Virus record (IMG/VR): IMGVR_UViG_3300032304_002372
Span: 1-33,509 of that record
DNA from: a virus
Length of the DNA stretch: 33,509 nucleotides
Direction: 5' to 3' (one strand)
Part shown: piece after piece, positions 1 through 7,186 of the stretch
Numbering within the stretch: the stretch's first letter is position 1
Layout of the letters: each line of letters starts with the position of its first letter
The notes under the pieces: generated by a model
Seen by the model: the letters and a program-made list of their open reading frames with translations, nothing else
Told to the model about the DNA's origin: nothing
The model's database searches: none
Position numbers and translations under genes: made by a program

Positions 1-1596
1 AATAATGTACTGTCCTGTCATGGTTATGCCCTCAGCGATACGGTCGTCGAAGTACCTGAAGTAGTAGTTGGCCCAGGCACCGAATAAACTATTGAGCTGG
101 ATTTTGCGGGCCATCTGGAAGTTGTTGTACTTGCTGATATCATTCTGATACTTGGCATCCTTGGTATCTTCATATTTCTTCTGCGCCTCAATCATCAACG
201 TTTTATAATCCTGTCTATCCTTGAATAGCTTGGCCACTATTTCAGGGAACAGCCCCATCTTATCGCGTCTAAAGGTATAACCATTGGCACTCATGGCCAG
301 ATCGTTGTCTACAAGATCTGCAGTATTAATTTTTCTGTCTAGCAGATCATCTACCGTAGTAGGTATGTTAACACCAGTCAAACATTCTGGACTCATGTTA
401 TACTGCATGATGATACTTGGATACAGTGAAGTGGCATCAAAGCTCACAACCCAGTCATACTTGCCTGGTACTGGATCCTGCACATAGGCACCAACAATGC
501 TTCGATCTGGACGACTATTGTCACGAGGATGTACAACTATGTTCTGATCCCAGAGATGATTGTATAGAGTACAGTCCCAGATGCGCACAGCACTGAACAC
601 ATCATTGTAGTTACACTTGGCATCATAGGCCATGGTCAGGGCCAGCTCAATGAGCTTCATCTTATCCTCTAGCTGGCTTACTCGCTCCACGTCAACAATA
701 TTATATTTCACGAACTGAGACCAGTCCTTGGTATAAAAATCCTTGAAGGTGTCATAAGGATTTTCCAGCTTACCTACTCCTAGCTCTACTCTACAGATAT
801 GATCCAGTTTATAGCTCTCCTGTGCATTGTAGGTAAACTTCTTGTACAGGTCCAGGTAGTCTAGCTGACTTACTCCGGCTATCTCATAGGCTGTCAGCAC
901 CTTGTCATTCATTCTAATTTCACGAGCTCGAACATTACGCCAGGGACTCAGCATCTTTACTGCATCTTCGCCTAGGACACGACGAATTCTATGCACCAGA
1001 TAGGGCACATCGAACAGGCCGATGTTCCAGCCTGTAATTACATCGGGCGTGTTATGTGACCAGTCTTCGAGAAAACGTCGCAGCATCTGCTCTTCGTTTT
1101 TACTCTGCCGATAGTCTACATGTTCAGCATAGTTACTATAATCGCGAGTGCCATAGGTACGAATCTCTTTGGTAGCATAGTCCTGCATGGATATCAGCAA
1201 GATGGCTTCATTGGCAGTCTCGATGTTGGGAAAGCCTGATTCGGTTTCTGTCTCGATGTCAATGCTGCGAATGTCGACCAGCCGCATATCAAAGTCGATG
1301 TGGCCAGCATAGTTCTCAGTAATATACTGATACTGCCAGTTGGTATTACCATGAATCTTCATGTTACCAACATCTTCATAGGTTTTAATGAATTCGCGAG
1401 CGTCAGCCAGATCGCCGAATTCAATCATTTCTAGCCCTTCACCAAAGATATTGTGATAGGTGTTCTTGGCTAGCTTGGTCTGCGGAACGAATAACTTGGG
1501 TTTGAACTGAGCCTTCTGCTGGAAACGACGACTGTTTTCCACGCCTCGAACGCAGATCTGATTGCCTAACTGTACAACACTAGTATAGAATTTCAT
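1..1596 (-). CDS. 43: DNA polymerase gp43, family B (5' part; C-terminus outside window)
   Basis: Replicative phage DNA polymerase with 3'-5' proofreading. The frame is open from the ATG at 1596 to the window edge, giving the first 532 residues (T4 gp43 has about 900). Visible: the exonuclease motif DIETETESGFPN at about residue 113, ITGWNIGLFDVPYL (ExoII region), the polymerase A motif SFDATSLYPSII and the B motif KIQLNSLFGAWANYY near the cut. These are the standard B-family order. The catalytic C motif and clamp-binding tail lie beyond position 1. The gene has its own sigma70-like promoter at 1624-1652, and is transcribed away from the plus-strand gene at 1686. In T4 it follows regA directly; here it is separated from regA by about 15 kb, so the replication operon is split. 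Confidence 0.97.
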   Translation of the reverse strand, partial: MKFYTSVVQLGNQICVRGVENSRRFQQKAQFKPKLFVPQTKLAKNTYHNIFGEGLEMIEFGDLADAREFIKTYEDVGNMKIHGNTNWQYQYITENYAGHIDFDMRLVDIRSIDIETETESGFPNIETANEAILLISMQDYATKEIRTYGTRDYSNYAEHVDYRQSKNEEQMLRRFLEDWSHNTPDVITGWNIGLFDVPYLVHRIRRVLGEDAVKMLSPWRNVRAREIRMNDKVLTAYEIAGVSQLDYLDLYKKFTYNAQESYKLDHICRVELGVGKLENPYDTFKDFYTKDWSQFVKYNIVDVERVSQLEDKMKLIELALTMAYDAKCNYNDVFSAVRIWDCTLYNHLWDQNIVVHPRDNSRPDRSIVGAYVQDPVPGKYDWVVSFDATSLYPSIIMQYNMSPECLTGVNIPTTVDDLLDRKINTADLVDNDLAMSANGYTFRRDKMGLFPEIVAKLFKDRQDYKTLMIEAQKKYEDTKDAKYQNDISKYNNFQMARKIQLNSLFGAWANYYFRYFDDRIAEGITMTGQYII

Positions 1597-1623
1597 ATTA
1601 CCCCTTAAAGCTAATTGTCTACC

Positions 1624-1652
1624 ATGATAAATACTTTTACCCCTGATGTCAA
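1624..1652 (-). promoter_or_regulatory. sigma70-like promoter for gp43
   Basis: Minus-strand TTGACA (1647-1652), 17-bp spacer, TATCAT (1624-1629), ending 28 bp before the gp43 ATG. The -35 is perfect and the -10 matches 5 of 6. It overlaps a plus-strand ATAAATA element (1627-1633). Confidence 0.7.
1626..1634 (+). promoter_or_regulatory. possible late promoter (GATAAATAC) for the plus-strand genes
   Basis: ATAAATA at 1627-1633 is a near match to the T4 late element TATAAATA and lies about 52 bp upstream of the first plus-strand ATG. The same TGATAAATA string occurs before the fibre genes (minus strand, 10736-10744). A 7-mer can occur by chance; position is the main support. Confidence 0.35.
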
Positions 1653-1685
1653 TACCTATATTACAATAACCTAAAAGGACACATC

Positions 1686-1925
1686 ATGTGGATGCAACCA
1701 ACGCTGCCAACTTTCAATATCGATACCTGCGCAGAAAAACAACAAAAATTTCTATGTGAATTTGTAGAAATCAAACGCAATGGCTGGATGCACTATACCA
1801 GAGCTTATAATGAGCTAACCTATAATTTCTGGAAACCCCTGACTGACAAACAAGATGCTTTTGTAAATGACTTGGCTGAAAACATGAAGTCGTTTATAAA
1901 GGCCAAACATGTCGGACGAAACTGA
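1686..1925 (+). CDS. hypothetical protein, 79 aa
   Basis: I do not recognise the family. The start is supported by AAAAGGA nine bases upstream. The product is soluble-looking, rich in aromatic residues (WMHYTRAYNELTYNFW in the middle) and ends in a basic tail. It is the first gene of the plus-strand island and overlaps the next gene by 17 bp, so the two are probably translationally coupled. No catalytic motif or membrane segment is visible. Confidence 0.7.
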   Translation: MWMQPTLPTFNIDTCAEKQQKFLCEFVEIKRNGWMHYTRAYNELTYNFWKPLTDKQDAFVNDLAENMKSFIKAKHVGRN

Positions 1926-2115
1926 CGATCTTCGCAACAAACTCAATCAATTCAAGCCCGCTAAAAAGAAGTTAACCATACCCAAGGAACTATTGGAGGG
2001 TGCGAATAACTACGATGAAAAATTAGGCGTCATTAAGATTATTACTGAAAAAGAAATGAAGAAGGTCATACTTTTAGTTAAAGGAATGTTAGCGGAAGAC
2101 CGAAACAAAAAATAG
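1909..2115 (+). CDS. hypothetical lysine-rich protein, 68 aa
   Basis: Small highly charged protein, unrecognised. It begins MSDETDDLRNKLNQF and continues with a Lys-rich stretch (KPAKKKLTIPKELL) and a helical C-terminus ending in basic residues. The start overlaps the end of the preceding gene in another frame, an arrangement common in this genome. It could be a nucleic-acid-associated or regulatory protein, but nothing in the sequence proves it. Confidence 0.65.
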   Translation: MSDETDDLRNKLNQFKPAKKKLTIPKELLEGANNYDEKLGVIKIITEKEMKKVILLVKGMLAEDRNKK

Positions 2116-2141
2116 TATCAGCGATCTAAAACAATAATAAC

Positions 2142-2795
2142 ATGGATCCAATAACAGCATTCGCGGCCGCTCAGGCCGCGTTGGGTATGATACGCAAGGG
2201 CGTGGACTTCTACAAGGAGTGTAAAGCCACTGCGAACGACGTATCTGCCATTACTGCTGAAGTATCTGGCCACATTGGCAAATTTCTTGATGCCAAGAAC
2301 ATCGTACAAGAAGCAGCAGAAAAAGCCAAGCAAGAAAGTGAAGATCCAGATATTACTGACAATCTCAATTCCCGAGCTCTAAACAATGTCATGCTGCAGG
2401 TACAGCTTGAAGCAGCAGAAAGAGCACTGCGTGAAATGTTGATCTATGAATCTCCGGGTCTGGGCGATATCTGGAGCAAGTTTGAAAAAGAAAGACAACG
2501 TCTCAACGAACTAAGAAAAAAGAAACAACAAATTGCCGAAGAACGTCGCCAAAACGAACTACAGGAAGCCAGACTAAGAGCAGACCGACGTCGAGCAAAG
2601 GCTCACAAACTTTGGGATGAAGCACAATGGATGATCATAGCTCTGTCCATGGTCATATTCTATGGCGGTTGCATGTATTTAATCTACAAAGACAGAGTTG
2701 AACAAAGTCCTGAACTGGGAACCTGCTTTATACCCAAAGGATCACCTGGTTATGAAACCTGGAGTAACCTCAGATGGATAAACTGCACAAAATAA
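2142..2795 (+). CDS. membrane-anchored coiled-coil protein, 217 aa
   Basis: Three parts are visible: an Ala-rich helical N-terminus (MDPITAFAAAQAALGM), a long charged coiled-coil at about residues 112-158, and one hydrophobic segment at 163-182 (WMIIALSMVIFYGGCMYLIY), followed by a 35-residue tail with two Cys (195 and 215). The large domain therefore precedes the single membrane span, and the tail probably lies across the inner membrane. Proteins starting DPITA with this shape are familiar from marine T4-like phages, function unknown. Its position upstream of late secreted proteins makes a lysis or envelope role possible (inference). No strong Shine-Dalgarno precedes the ATG. Confidence 0.8.
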   Translation: MDPITAFAAAQAALGMIRKGVDFYKECKATANDVSAITAEVSGHIGKFLDAKNIVQEAAEKAKQESEDPDITDNLNSRALNNVMLQVQLEAAERALREMLIYESPGLGDIWSKFEKERQRLNELRKKKQQIAEERRQNELQEARLRADRRRAKAHKLWDEAQWMIIALSMVIFYGGCMYLIYKDRVEQSPELGTCFIPKGSPGYETWSNLRWINCTK

Positions 2796-3001
2796 ATCAG
2801 ATCAATCATCAGAATCATCATTCTGTGTACAACGAACAGGGTGCGCTATTGCTGTATACAACCAATGGCAGACTGGCTCGATTTGTTGCTGCTCGTGCTG
2901 TTGGCATTGAATCAGATTTTAGACTACGCGTCGGCGGAGATCCTGGCACACGTGCAGTGGACAAACAAGGTCACTGGATTAGAATGGCTCCTAGAAAATA
3001 G
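2774..3001 (+). CDS. small basic protein, 75 aa (probable)
   Basis: Unrecognised. It begins inside the end of the preceding gene (22 bp overlap), with GGAG nine bases before the ATG. Codon choice and composition in this frame look like the neighbours. The product starts with a His/Asn-rich stretch and ends in a basic segment (GHWIRMAPRK). Its TAG stop abuts the late promoter at 3002 exactly, which supports a real gene boundary. The competing frame from 2841/2865 (Leu-rich, reading through into the 3030 gene) is less convincing. Confidence 0.55.
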   Translation: MDKLHKINQINHQNHHSVYNEQGALLLYTTNGRLARFVAARAVGIESDFRLRVGGDPGTRAVDKQGHWIRMAPRK

Positions 3002-3009
3002 TATAAATA
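3002..3009 (+). promoter_or_regulatory. T4-type late promoter, TATAAATA
   Basis: A perfect match to the T4 late-promoter octamer TATAAATA, intergenic, immediately after a stop codon and 20 bp before the ATG of a secreted protein that has a strong ribosome-binding site (AAAGGAG). T4-like late promoters are read by sigma gp55 plus the gp33/gp45 coactivators. gp45 is in this window; gp55 and gp33 are not. Confidence 0.7.
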
Positions 3010-3029
3010 ATAATTTAAAGGAGAAGATC

Positions 3030-3338
3030 ATGCGTAAACTTGTGCTTGCTCTGTTGTTGGTTTCTGGGTTGGTTCATGCCAAAGAATTTAGATCAGAAAA
3101 ACCCATAGTCTGTGATGGCATGGAACGAATAGTCAGATATTTTACCAGTGAGCCATATCTGGAATCACCGGTATGGATGGGTACTGATATTATAGATACT
3201 ACAATTCAATATACACTGATGTCTAACTATAAAACTGGTTCCTGGACCATGATCATGATCAAAGGCGACATTGGCTGTGTATTAGCTGCTGGTACACTGC
3301 ATACCATGATTCCCAATATCATAGGCAATCCCACCTAA
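3030..3338 (+). CDS. small secreted protein, 102 aa
   Basis: The start is placed at 3030 because AAAGGAG lies seven bases upstream and the product then opens with a classic signal peptide (MRKLVLALLLVSGLVHA, cleavage after AHA-type site). The longer in-frame start at 2841 would hide the signal peptide inside. The mature part is about 85 residues with two Cys (about 29 and 84), possibly a disulfide. No enzyme motif is visible. Its TAA overlaps the ATG of the DD-peptidase gene by one base (TAATG), so the two are coupled and share the late promoter at 3002. A periplasmic partner of the peptidase is plausible. Confidence 0.8.
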   Translation: MRKLVLALLLVSGLVHAKEFRSEKPIVCDGMERIVRYFTSEPYLESPVWMGTDIIDTTIQYTLMSNYKTGSWTMIMIKGDIGCVLAAGTLHTMIPNIIGNPT

Positions 3339-4063
3339 TGCGTTGGTTAGTTGGTCTTTGTCTGCTGTTGACTGTTAGTACAGCAGCTGCCAACCTTACT
3401 GCCCGCAGCTGGCTCATTGCCGACAGCGAACTGAACATCGAGGCTGGCGAAAACTTCTATGAAGTGCGCAGCATTGCCAGCCTGACTAAACTGCTGACTG
3501 TGATGGTGGCTCTGGACGATAATACTCGGCATCATAGTCTGGTTAAAATGTCCATGGTGCGCAGCAGTAATTCAGCTGCCCATCAACTATGTCAGCGTCA
3601 TAGCCAGGGGTATCAGGGCTGCATAGACGCCATGAATGCCAAGGCTCGCTGGTTGGGTGCTATCAACACCCGAGTCTATGAACCCACGGGGCTGGACCCT
3701 AGAAATCAGAGCACTGCAGTAGACATTGCCAAGATAATTCGCGGTGCCAGTCTATATCCTGAAATTGTTCAAGTAAGTCAGATTGATACGATCAAAATAA
3801 ACAAAAGAAGAATAGCGCACAATACCAATCCTCTGGTAACAAAATACAACACAGTAGTAAGCAAGACAGGTTGGACAGTTCGTGCCGGTGGTTGTTTAGC
3901 CATGATTGTCGATGATCGAATAATAGTTTTACTCGGGAGCAAGAACACTCACACCCGAGTAAAAGAAATGCAACAGCTCATAGAATCAGCTCCAGTTACT
4001 CAGTGGTCCACTGAGCCCTGGATGTCCACCTTCAAGCCGACTACGTTCCAGAACCTCGTCTAA
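3338..4063 (+). CDS. compact secreted serine DD-peptidase (S11 / PBP-like)
   Basis: Penicillin-binding-protein-type D-alanyl-D-alanine carboxypeptidase/endopeptidase acting on peptidoglycan in the periplasm. All three active-site motifs are present: SxxK as SLTK (48-51), SxN as SSN (76-78) and KTG (176-178). The first 18 residues form a signal peptide. At 241 aa it is shorter than host homologues such as PBP7 (about 310). Only 28 residues separate SxxK from SxN, against roughly 60 in typical S11 enzymes, so part of the helical subdomain is missing. It is cotranscribed with the secreted 102-aa protein from a late promoter, suggesting lysis, wall remodelling or superinfection functions. Its 3' end overlaps a convergent gene by 78 bp. 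Confidence 0.9.
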   Translation: MRWLVGLCLLLTVSTAAANLTARSWLIADSELNIEAGENFYEVRSIASLTKLLTVMVALDDNTRHHSLVKMSMVRSSNSAAHQLCQRHSQGYQGCIDAMNAKARWLGAINTRVYEPTGLDPRNQSTAVDIAKIIRGASLYPEIVQVSQIDTIKINKRRIAHNTNPLVTKYNTVVSKTGWTVRAGGCLAMIVDDRIIVLLGSKNTHTRVKEMQQLIESAPVTQWSTEPWMSTFKPTTFQNLV

Positions 4064-4552
4064 GCTGATGGGACGATAGTCAGTCTGCTCCACGCACACG
4101 CAGTGATAGCGAACATCAACCTTGCCGTCGGTCATTACACGCTTGTCATGCAGATGTCCATGAATATTCAATCCAAAGCGACCATGACTGTCGATGTGCA
4201 GAGGAATGTGACTTAATATAACCCCAACACCAGGCATGACATTGTAACTGCGTATGTCACGAAAGTATGGAGTATAGTCTTCGAGCTTGAAGATGTCGTG
4301 ATTACCTTTGATCAACACTTTGTCGCCATTCAATCGCTCCATGATCTTCAAGGCTTTTCTATTGATCACAACATCACCTAAATGATAGACTTTGTCGGTA
4401 GGTCTGACTGTCTCATTCCAACGTTCAACCATGGCCTCATCCATGGCTTCGGAATCATCCCAGGGACGAAGTTTAGTACCATCGGCTCGTAGAAATTTGC
4501 AGACACCCATGTGTCCAAAATGTGTATCGCTAACTAAGAATGTATTTGCCAT
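3986..4552 (-). CDS. calcineurin-like metallophosphoesterase, 188 aa
   Basis: Two-metal phosphoesterase. The canonical ligand motifs appear in order: DTHFGH (9-14), GD in HLGDVV (57-62), GNHD near residue 83, the later H in LSHIPLH, and GHLH in NIHGHLHDK. The size fits the small single-domain phage and bacterial family; the substrate cannot be read from sequence. It is the downstream end of the minus-strand oxygenase operon, starting four bases after the neighbouring stop. Its last 26 codons are antisense to the end of the DD-peptidase gene, and no terminator is visible between the two convergent genes. Confidence 0.92.
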   Translation of the reverse strand: MANTFLVSDTHFGHMGVCKFLRADGTKLRPWDDSEAMDEAMVERWNETVRPTDKVYHLGDVVINRKALKIMERLNGDKVLIKGNHDIFKLEDYTPYFRDIRSYNVMPGVGVILSHIPLHIDSHGRFGLNIHGHLHDKRVMTDGKVDVRYHCVCVEQTDYRPISLDEVLERSRLEGGHPGLSGPLSNWS

Positions 4553-4555
4553 ATT

Positions 4556-5164
4556 TTACCTAAATGGTGGACCACCCACCCACAATACTAGACTACGTCT
4601 GATGCCTCGGGTCACCGGAGTTACTCGATGCAACATCCAGCTTGGAAAGAACCAGGCACGACCACGTCGCTGTTCTACTGTCCTTGATTCTGAATTATCA
4701 ATCAATACCTGCAGCTCACCACCTTCAAATTCACTAGGATCACTCAACAACAAGGACATGCTTAATTTTCTGGGAACCACAGTTGGATCCTTACCATTGG
4801 CATCAGCATGCCAGCTGTAATGACCAGGATCATCGGGACTATATTCATAGGTGCCAAGTTGTATAGGTTCATAACAACCAGTAAGATCGTAATGAAAAAA
4901 TTGCGCATTAACTCGAGCCACAGTATTGGTTATGATGGCCCAGTAACGATCAGTATCAGCATCTCTCTGCAACCAACCAACCTTGCTGGATCTAATCTTG
5001 GTATCCAAGGCATGATTTGATGATAATCCAACAACACCATAATCAGCTGCAGCCCATTCAGGCCTGGCCAATAATCCCTGGATATCATCTTCACTTAAAA
5101 AGTCTTCCCACCAGGCTAGATTATCTGTGTCTGGTGAGTGTCTGGGTGGTATGTTTGCAATCAT
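4556..5164 (-). CDS. Fe(II)/2-oxoglutarate dioxygenase (PiuC/prolyl-hydroxylase type)
   Basis: Double-stranded beta-helix dioxygenase, 202 aa. The iron triad is clear: H119-A-D121 (YSWHADANGK) and H179 (WMLHRVTPV). The 2OG-binding Arg is R189 or R190 (GIRRSLVLW). The EFEGGELQVL segment between them is typical of the prolyl 4-hydroxylase superfamily. The substrate is unknown; protein side chains, nucleobases and small molecules are all known for the superfamily. It starts at an ATGA overlap with the next oxygenase upstream, so they are translated together. Confidence 0.9.
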   Translation of the reverse strand: MIANIPPRHSPDTDNLAWWEDFLSEDDIQGLLARPEWAAADYGVVGLSSNHALDTKIRSSKVGWLQRDADTDRYWAIITNTVARVNAQFFHYDLTGCYEPIQLGTYEYSPDDPGHYSWHADANGKDPTVVPRKLSMSLLLSDPSEFEGGELQVLIDNSESRTVEQRRGRAWFFPSWMLHRVTPVTRGIRRSLVLWVGGPPFR

Positions 5165-5610
5165 TGATGACTCACTGGTCTATGATCCCAGGGATTGATG
5201 GATACACTGAATCTAGTGCCTGACCATTCTTCTACTCCATGATAAATGCCTGGGGAAAATACTATCATTCTATTTGTTTGAGGTGTCACAGTTTCTGTGT
5301 TGGTTAAAAATCTGCCACCAGTTAAATTTTCTATGCACGGATAATAGACTATGCTACACAGAGGTGTCTGTAGTTCGCGCATACCTTCGTCTTTATCTAC
5401 ATGCCATCCTGGTCGTGTTGTCTGATGTGCCCAACATTCAATGCCCTGCATGCTGCTTAGATCAATGACTGCACGAGCTTTCTCCAAGAGAATAGATTGC
5501 CAGTACTCAGTTGTGGTCAACCAGTGTATTGCTAATTTATCTGCTGTAAAATATTCTATACAGGCTGCGCGATCCGCGGTGTCAAGAACATCGTCAAGTA
5601 TTAGTATCAT
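5161..5610 (-). CDS. Fe(II)/2-oxoglutarate dioxygenase-like protein, 149 aa
   Basis: Short oxygenase with the full triad: H70-V-D72 (GWHVDKDEG), H124 (GIYHGVEEW) and R133 in GTRFSVSINPW. GGRF at 98-101 fits the family's core strand. At 149 aa it is near the minimal beta-helix with little N-terminal extension. It lies in a run of similar genes, overlapping the upstream one by 17 bp and the downstream one by four. It is divergent from its neighbours, so the run is not a simple recent tandem duplication. Confidence 0.85.
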   Translation of the reverse strand: MILILDDVLDTADRAACIEYFTADKLAIHWLTTTEYWQSILLEKARAVIDLSSMQGIECWAHQTTRPGWHVDKDEGMRELQTPLCSIVYYPCIENLTGGRFLTNTETVTPQTNRMIVFSPGIYHGVEEWSGTRFSVSINPWDHRPVSHQ

Positions 5611-6103
5611 AGAACATACTCAAGGTAAATCTATAGTAGGGTGCAATGTGCGACTGTGGACGTATTGTATGTGGTATTTCTCCATCAAAGACAACTATGC
5701 GTCCTGGAACATAGGGCAGGGCCTGACGTATGCTTAGATCGTCGTTGTAGAACAAAGTCTCACCATGCCAGCCATTGATTTGCCATTCAGTATTCATGTA
5801 GTATAAGATGACTCGCCAACCCTTGTGTACATGAATAAAATGTGAATCTGCAGGTGTGCTCAGATTGACCACTGATTTAACTCTCTTGAGTCCAGTCACT
5901 TCATTTAATATGCCGGCTCGTTGTAGTTCAACATCAATGCCCAGCTTGACCATATCCTCTTCAGAATAGGTTGAGTGCAAATAACTATGTCCACGCTGCT
6001 GATTGTCGTCATCCCAGCCAATGCGATAGTAGCTGTCACGAGCAAAATTCAGAGCCTCAAATCTAAATTTAAAATTTAGTGCATCATCAATGATTTTAAT
6101 CAT
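5594..6103 (-). CDS. 2OG-Fe(II) oxygenase-like beta-helix protein with HxH motif
   Basis: 169 aa. The pattern resembles phage prolyl-hydroxylase-like proteins: an HFIHVHKG segment (88-95), GETLFYNDD (114-122), PGRIVVFDG and IPHTIRPQ (H145), and R158 in YYRFTLSMF. Where the usual iron motif is HxD, this protein has H91-V-H93. Either a non-standard ligand set is used or another acid (for example E115) completes the site. It may therefore be an oxygenase with altered metal binding, or a cupin-like relative. Third in the five-gene run. Confidence 0.72.
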   Translation of the reverse strand: MIKIIDDALNFKFRFEALNFARDSYYRIGWDDDNQQRGHSYLHSTYSEEDMVKLGIDVELQRAGILNEVTGLKRVKSVVNLSTPADSHFIHVHKGWRVILYYMNTEWQINGWHGETLFYNDDLSIRQALPYVPGRIVVFDGEIPHTIRPQSHIAPYYRFTLSMFYDTNT

Positions 6104-6666
6104 TTAACTTCCATGTTATAGGTTCTGTCTCTTAGATATCGTGTATCTCCAATGCGCTTATCATTGGCCCAGTCAGCATGCTCACCGTTGGTTTTAACGA
6201 AATGCATGAATACCTGACCACTGTAGTAGCCTGGTGGTCCATCACAACCATTTCTCCAGTGTTCAATTTCACAGCCAGGGTAGATTACTGCATCTCCTTC
6301 AGCCAAATCGATGCGCTGATTACCCATGAATATAGGCCAGCTATAATGATGGCTACGACCCAACTGCAGAGTTACACTGACTTCACAACTGGGCCTGTCT
6401 TTATGAGGTACCAGTACGTCTTCATTGTGATACAGTCTAGCATAACTATAGGTTGGTGTCAAGCTTTCTCCGAAATATTTTTCAATGGTTGGCCATAGTC
6501 GTTCCTGTAGTGTCTCAAAAACGATGTCTGAGGGCATCACAGTCAGTGCATTGGGCATCTGTGCATCGGTACGACGATTGATTGCACTGTGACGCAGCAA
6601 AACATGAGTCAAGAACTGACAGAATTCAATGGGGACTAGACGTGGAATGATTTGAAGTGTGGACAT
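6100..6666 (-). CDS. Fe(II)/2-oxoglutarate dioxygenase-like protein, 188 aa
   Basis: Iron motif H88-K-D90 in LVPHKDRPSCEVSVTL, second His H136 in YPGCEIEHWRNG, and the preceding YSYARLYHNED segment are typical of a small dioxygenase family common in marine phages. The GDAVIYPG strand before the distal His is also standard. The ATG is 41 bp inside the upstream gene. The substrate is unknown. An ATAAATA string lies about 60 bp upstream inside the neighbouring gene, but I do not call it a promoter. Confidence 0.85.
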   Translation of the reverse strand: MSTLQIIPRLVPIEFCQFLTHVLLRHSAINRRTDAQMPNALTVMPSDIVFETLQERLWPTIEKYFGESLTPTYSYARLYHNEDVLVPHKDRPSCEVSVTLQLGRSHHYSWPIFMGNQRIDLAEGDAVIYPGCEIEHWRNGCDGPPGYYSGQVFMHFVKTNGEHADWANDKRIGDTRYLRDRTYNMEVK

Positions 6667-7186
6667 GTTTTAAAACCTCATCAAAGGAAAGACCTAAAAA
6701 AATTTGCAGCATGGTTCGTGTACTAGAACTATTTATCGCGGTAATTGAATGTGGTTGTCTGGTATTCAATAACCAAACATCACCAGGCCTGGCAGTAAAA
6801 CTTTCTGCCCAGGTTAAATTTTCTGGATTGACTGTAAGATACAGATTGCCATTGTCGGTAAAAGTATTCAAGGATTGGGCACTGCCTTCCCAGAAGTTAG
6901 TGGCTTCTCCGTTGACATGATCATAGATGTTAATCACCGACTGATCCTTGGTATGTACATGCGCTGGTAACGCCTGACTTTCAGTTAAATGTATGCCCTG
7001 TATATGCGGTATCAGTGCAGCTGGCAGACTCTGTTTTATTCTAGCAATCATCTTTTTAGATACAAATCTGCGGGTGAGCTGTACTTCAGCATTGCCTAGA
7101 CCATGCTGTGCCATGATGCGAGTTCTGCGCAGGATATCCTGCACCTCAACGTTCAACTTTAAATCAATTTTACTGGCATATTTCAT
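6626..7186 (-). CDS. cupin/2OG-oxygenase-like beta-helix protein, 186 aa
   Basis: The start is placed at 7186, where ATG overlaps the upstream stop as ATGA, rather than at the longer in-frame start at 7207. Visible metal-type motifs: H76-V-H78-T-K-D81 (LPAHVHTKDQS) and H146 (NTRQPHSITA), separated by beta-rich sequence with GDVWLLN before the distal His. This fits a cupin or 2OG-Fe(II) oxygenase fold, but an HxH first motif and no obvious 2OG Arg leave the chemistry open. The tail after residue 165 is His/Ser-rich and overlaps the next gene by 41 bp. Confidence 0.68.
   Translation of the reverse strand: MKYASKIDLKLNVEVQDILRRTRIMAQHGLGNAEVQLTRRFVSKKMIARIKQSLPAALIPHIQGIHLTESQALPAHVHTKDQSVINIYDHVNGEATNFWEGSAQSLNTFTDNGNLYLTVNPENLTWAESFTARPGDVWLLNTRQPHSITAINSSSTRTMLQIFLGLSFDEVLKHVHTSNHSTSSPH

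Noticed and set aside
2841-3029. Leu-rich N-terminal extension of the secreted 102-aa protein (possible extra membrane segment)
   Set aside because: It would bury a signal peptide that has its own AAAGGAG, and it crosses the late promoter at 3002. The other frame (2774-3001) has better codon use.
5578-5610. TTGACA-like site on the minus strand at the start of the 5161-5610 gene
   Set aside because: The downstream -10 is poor (TGTATA) and the site lies inside the coding sequence.
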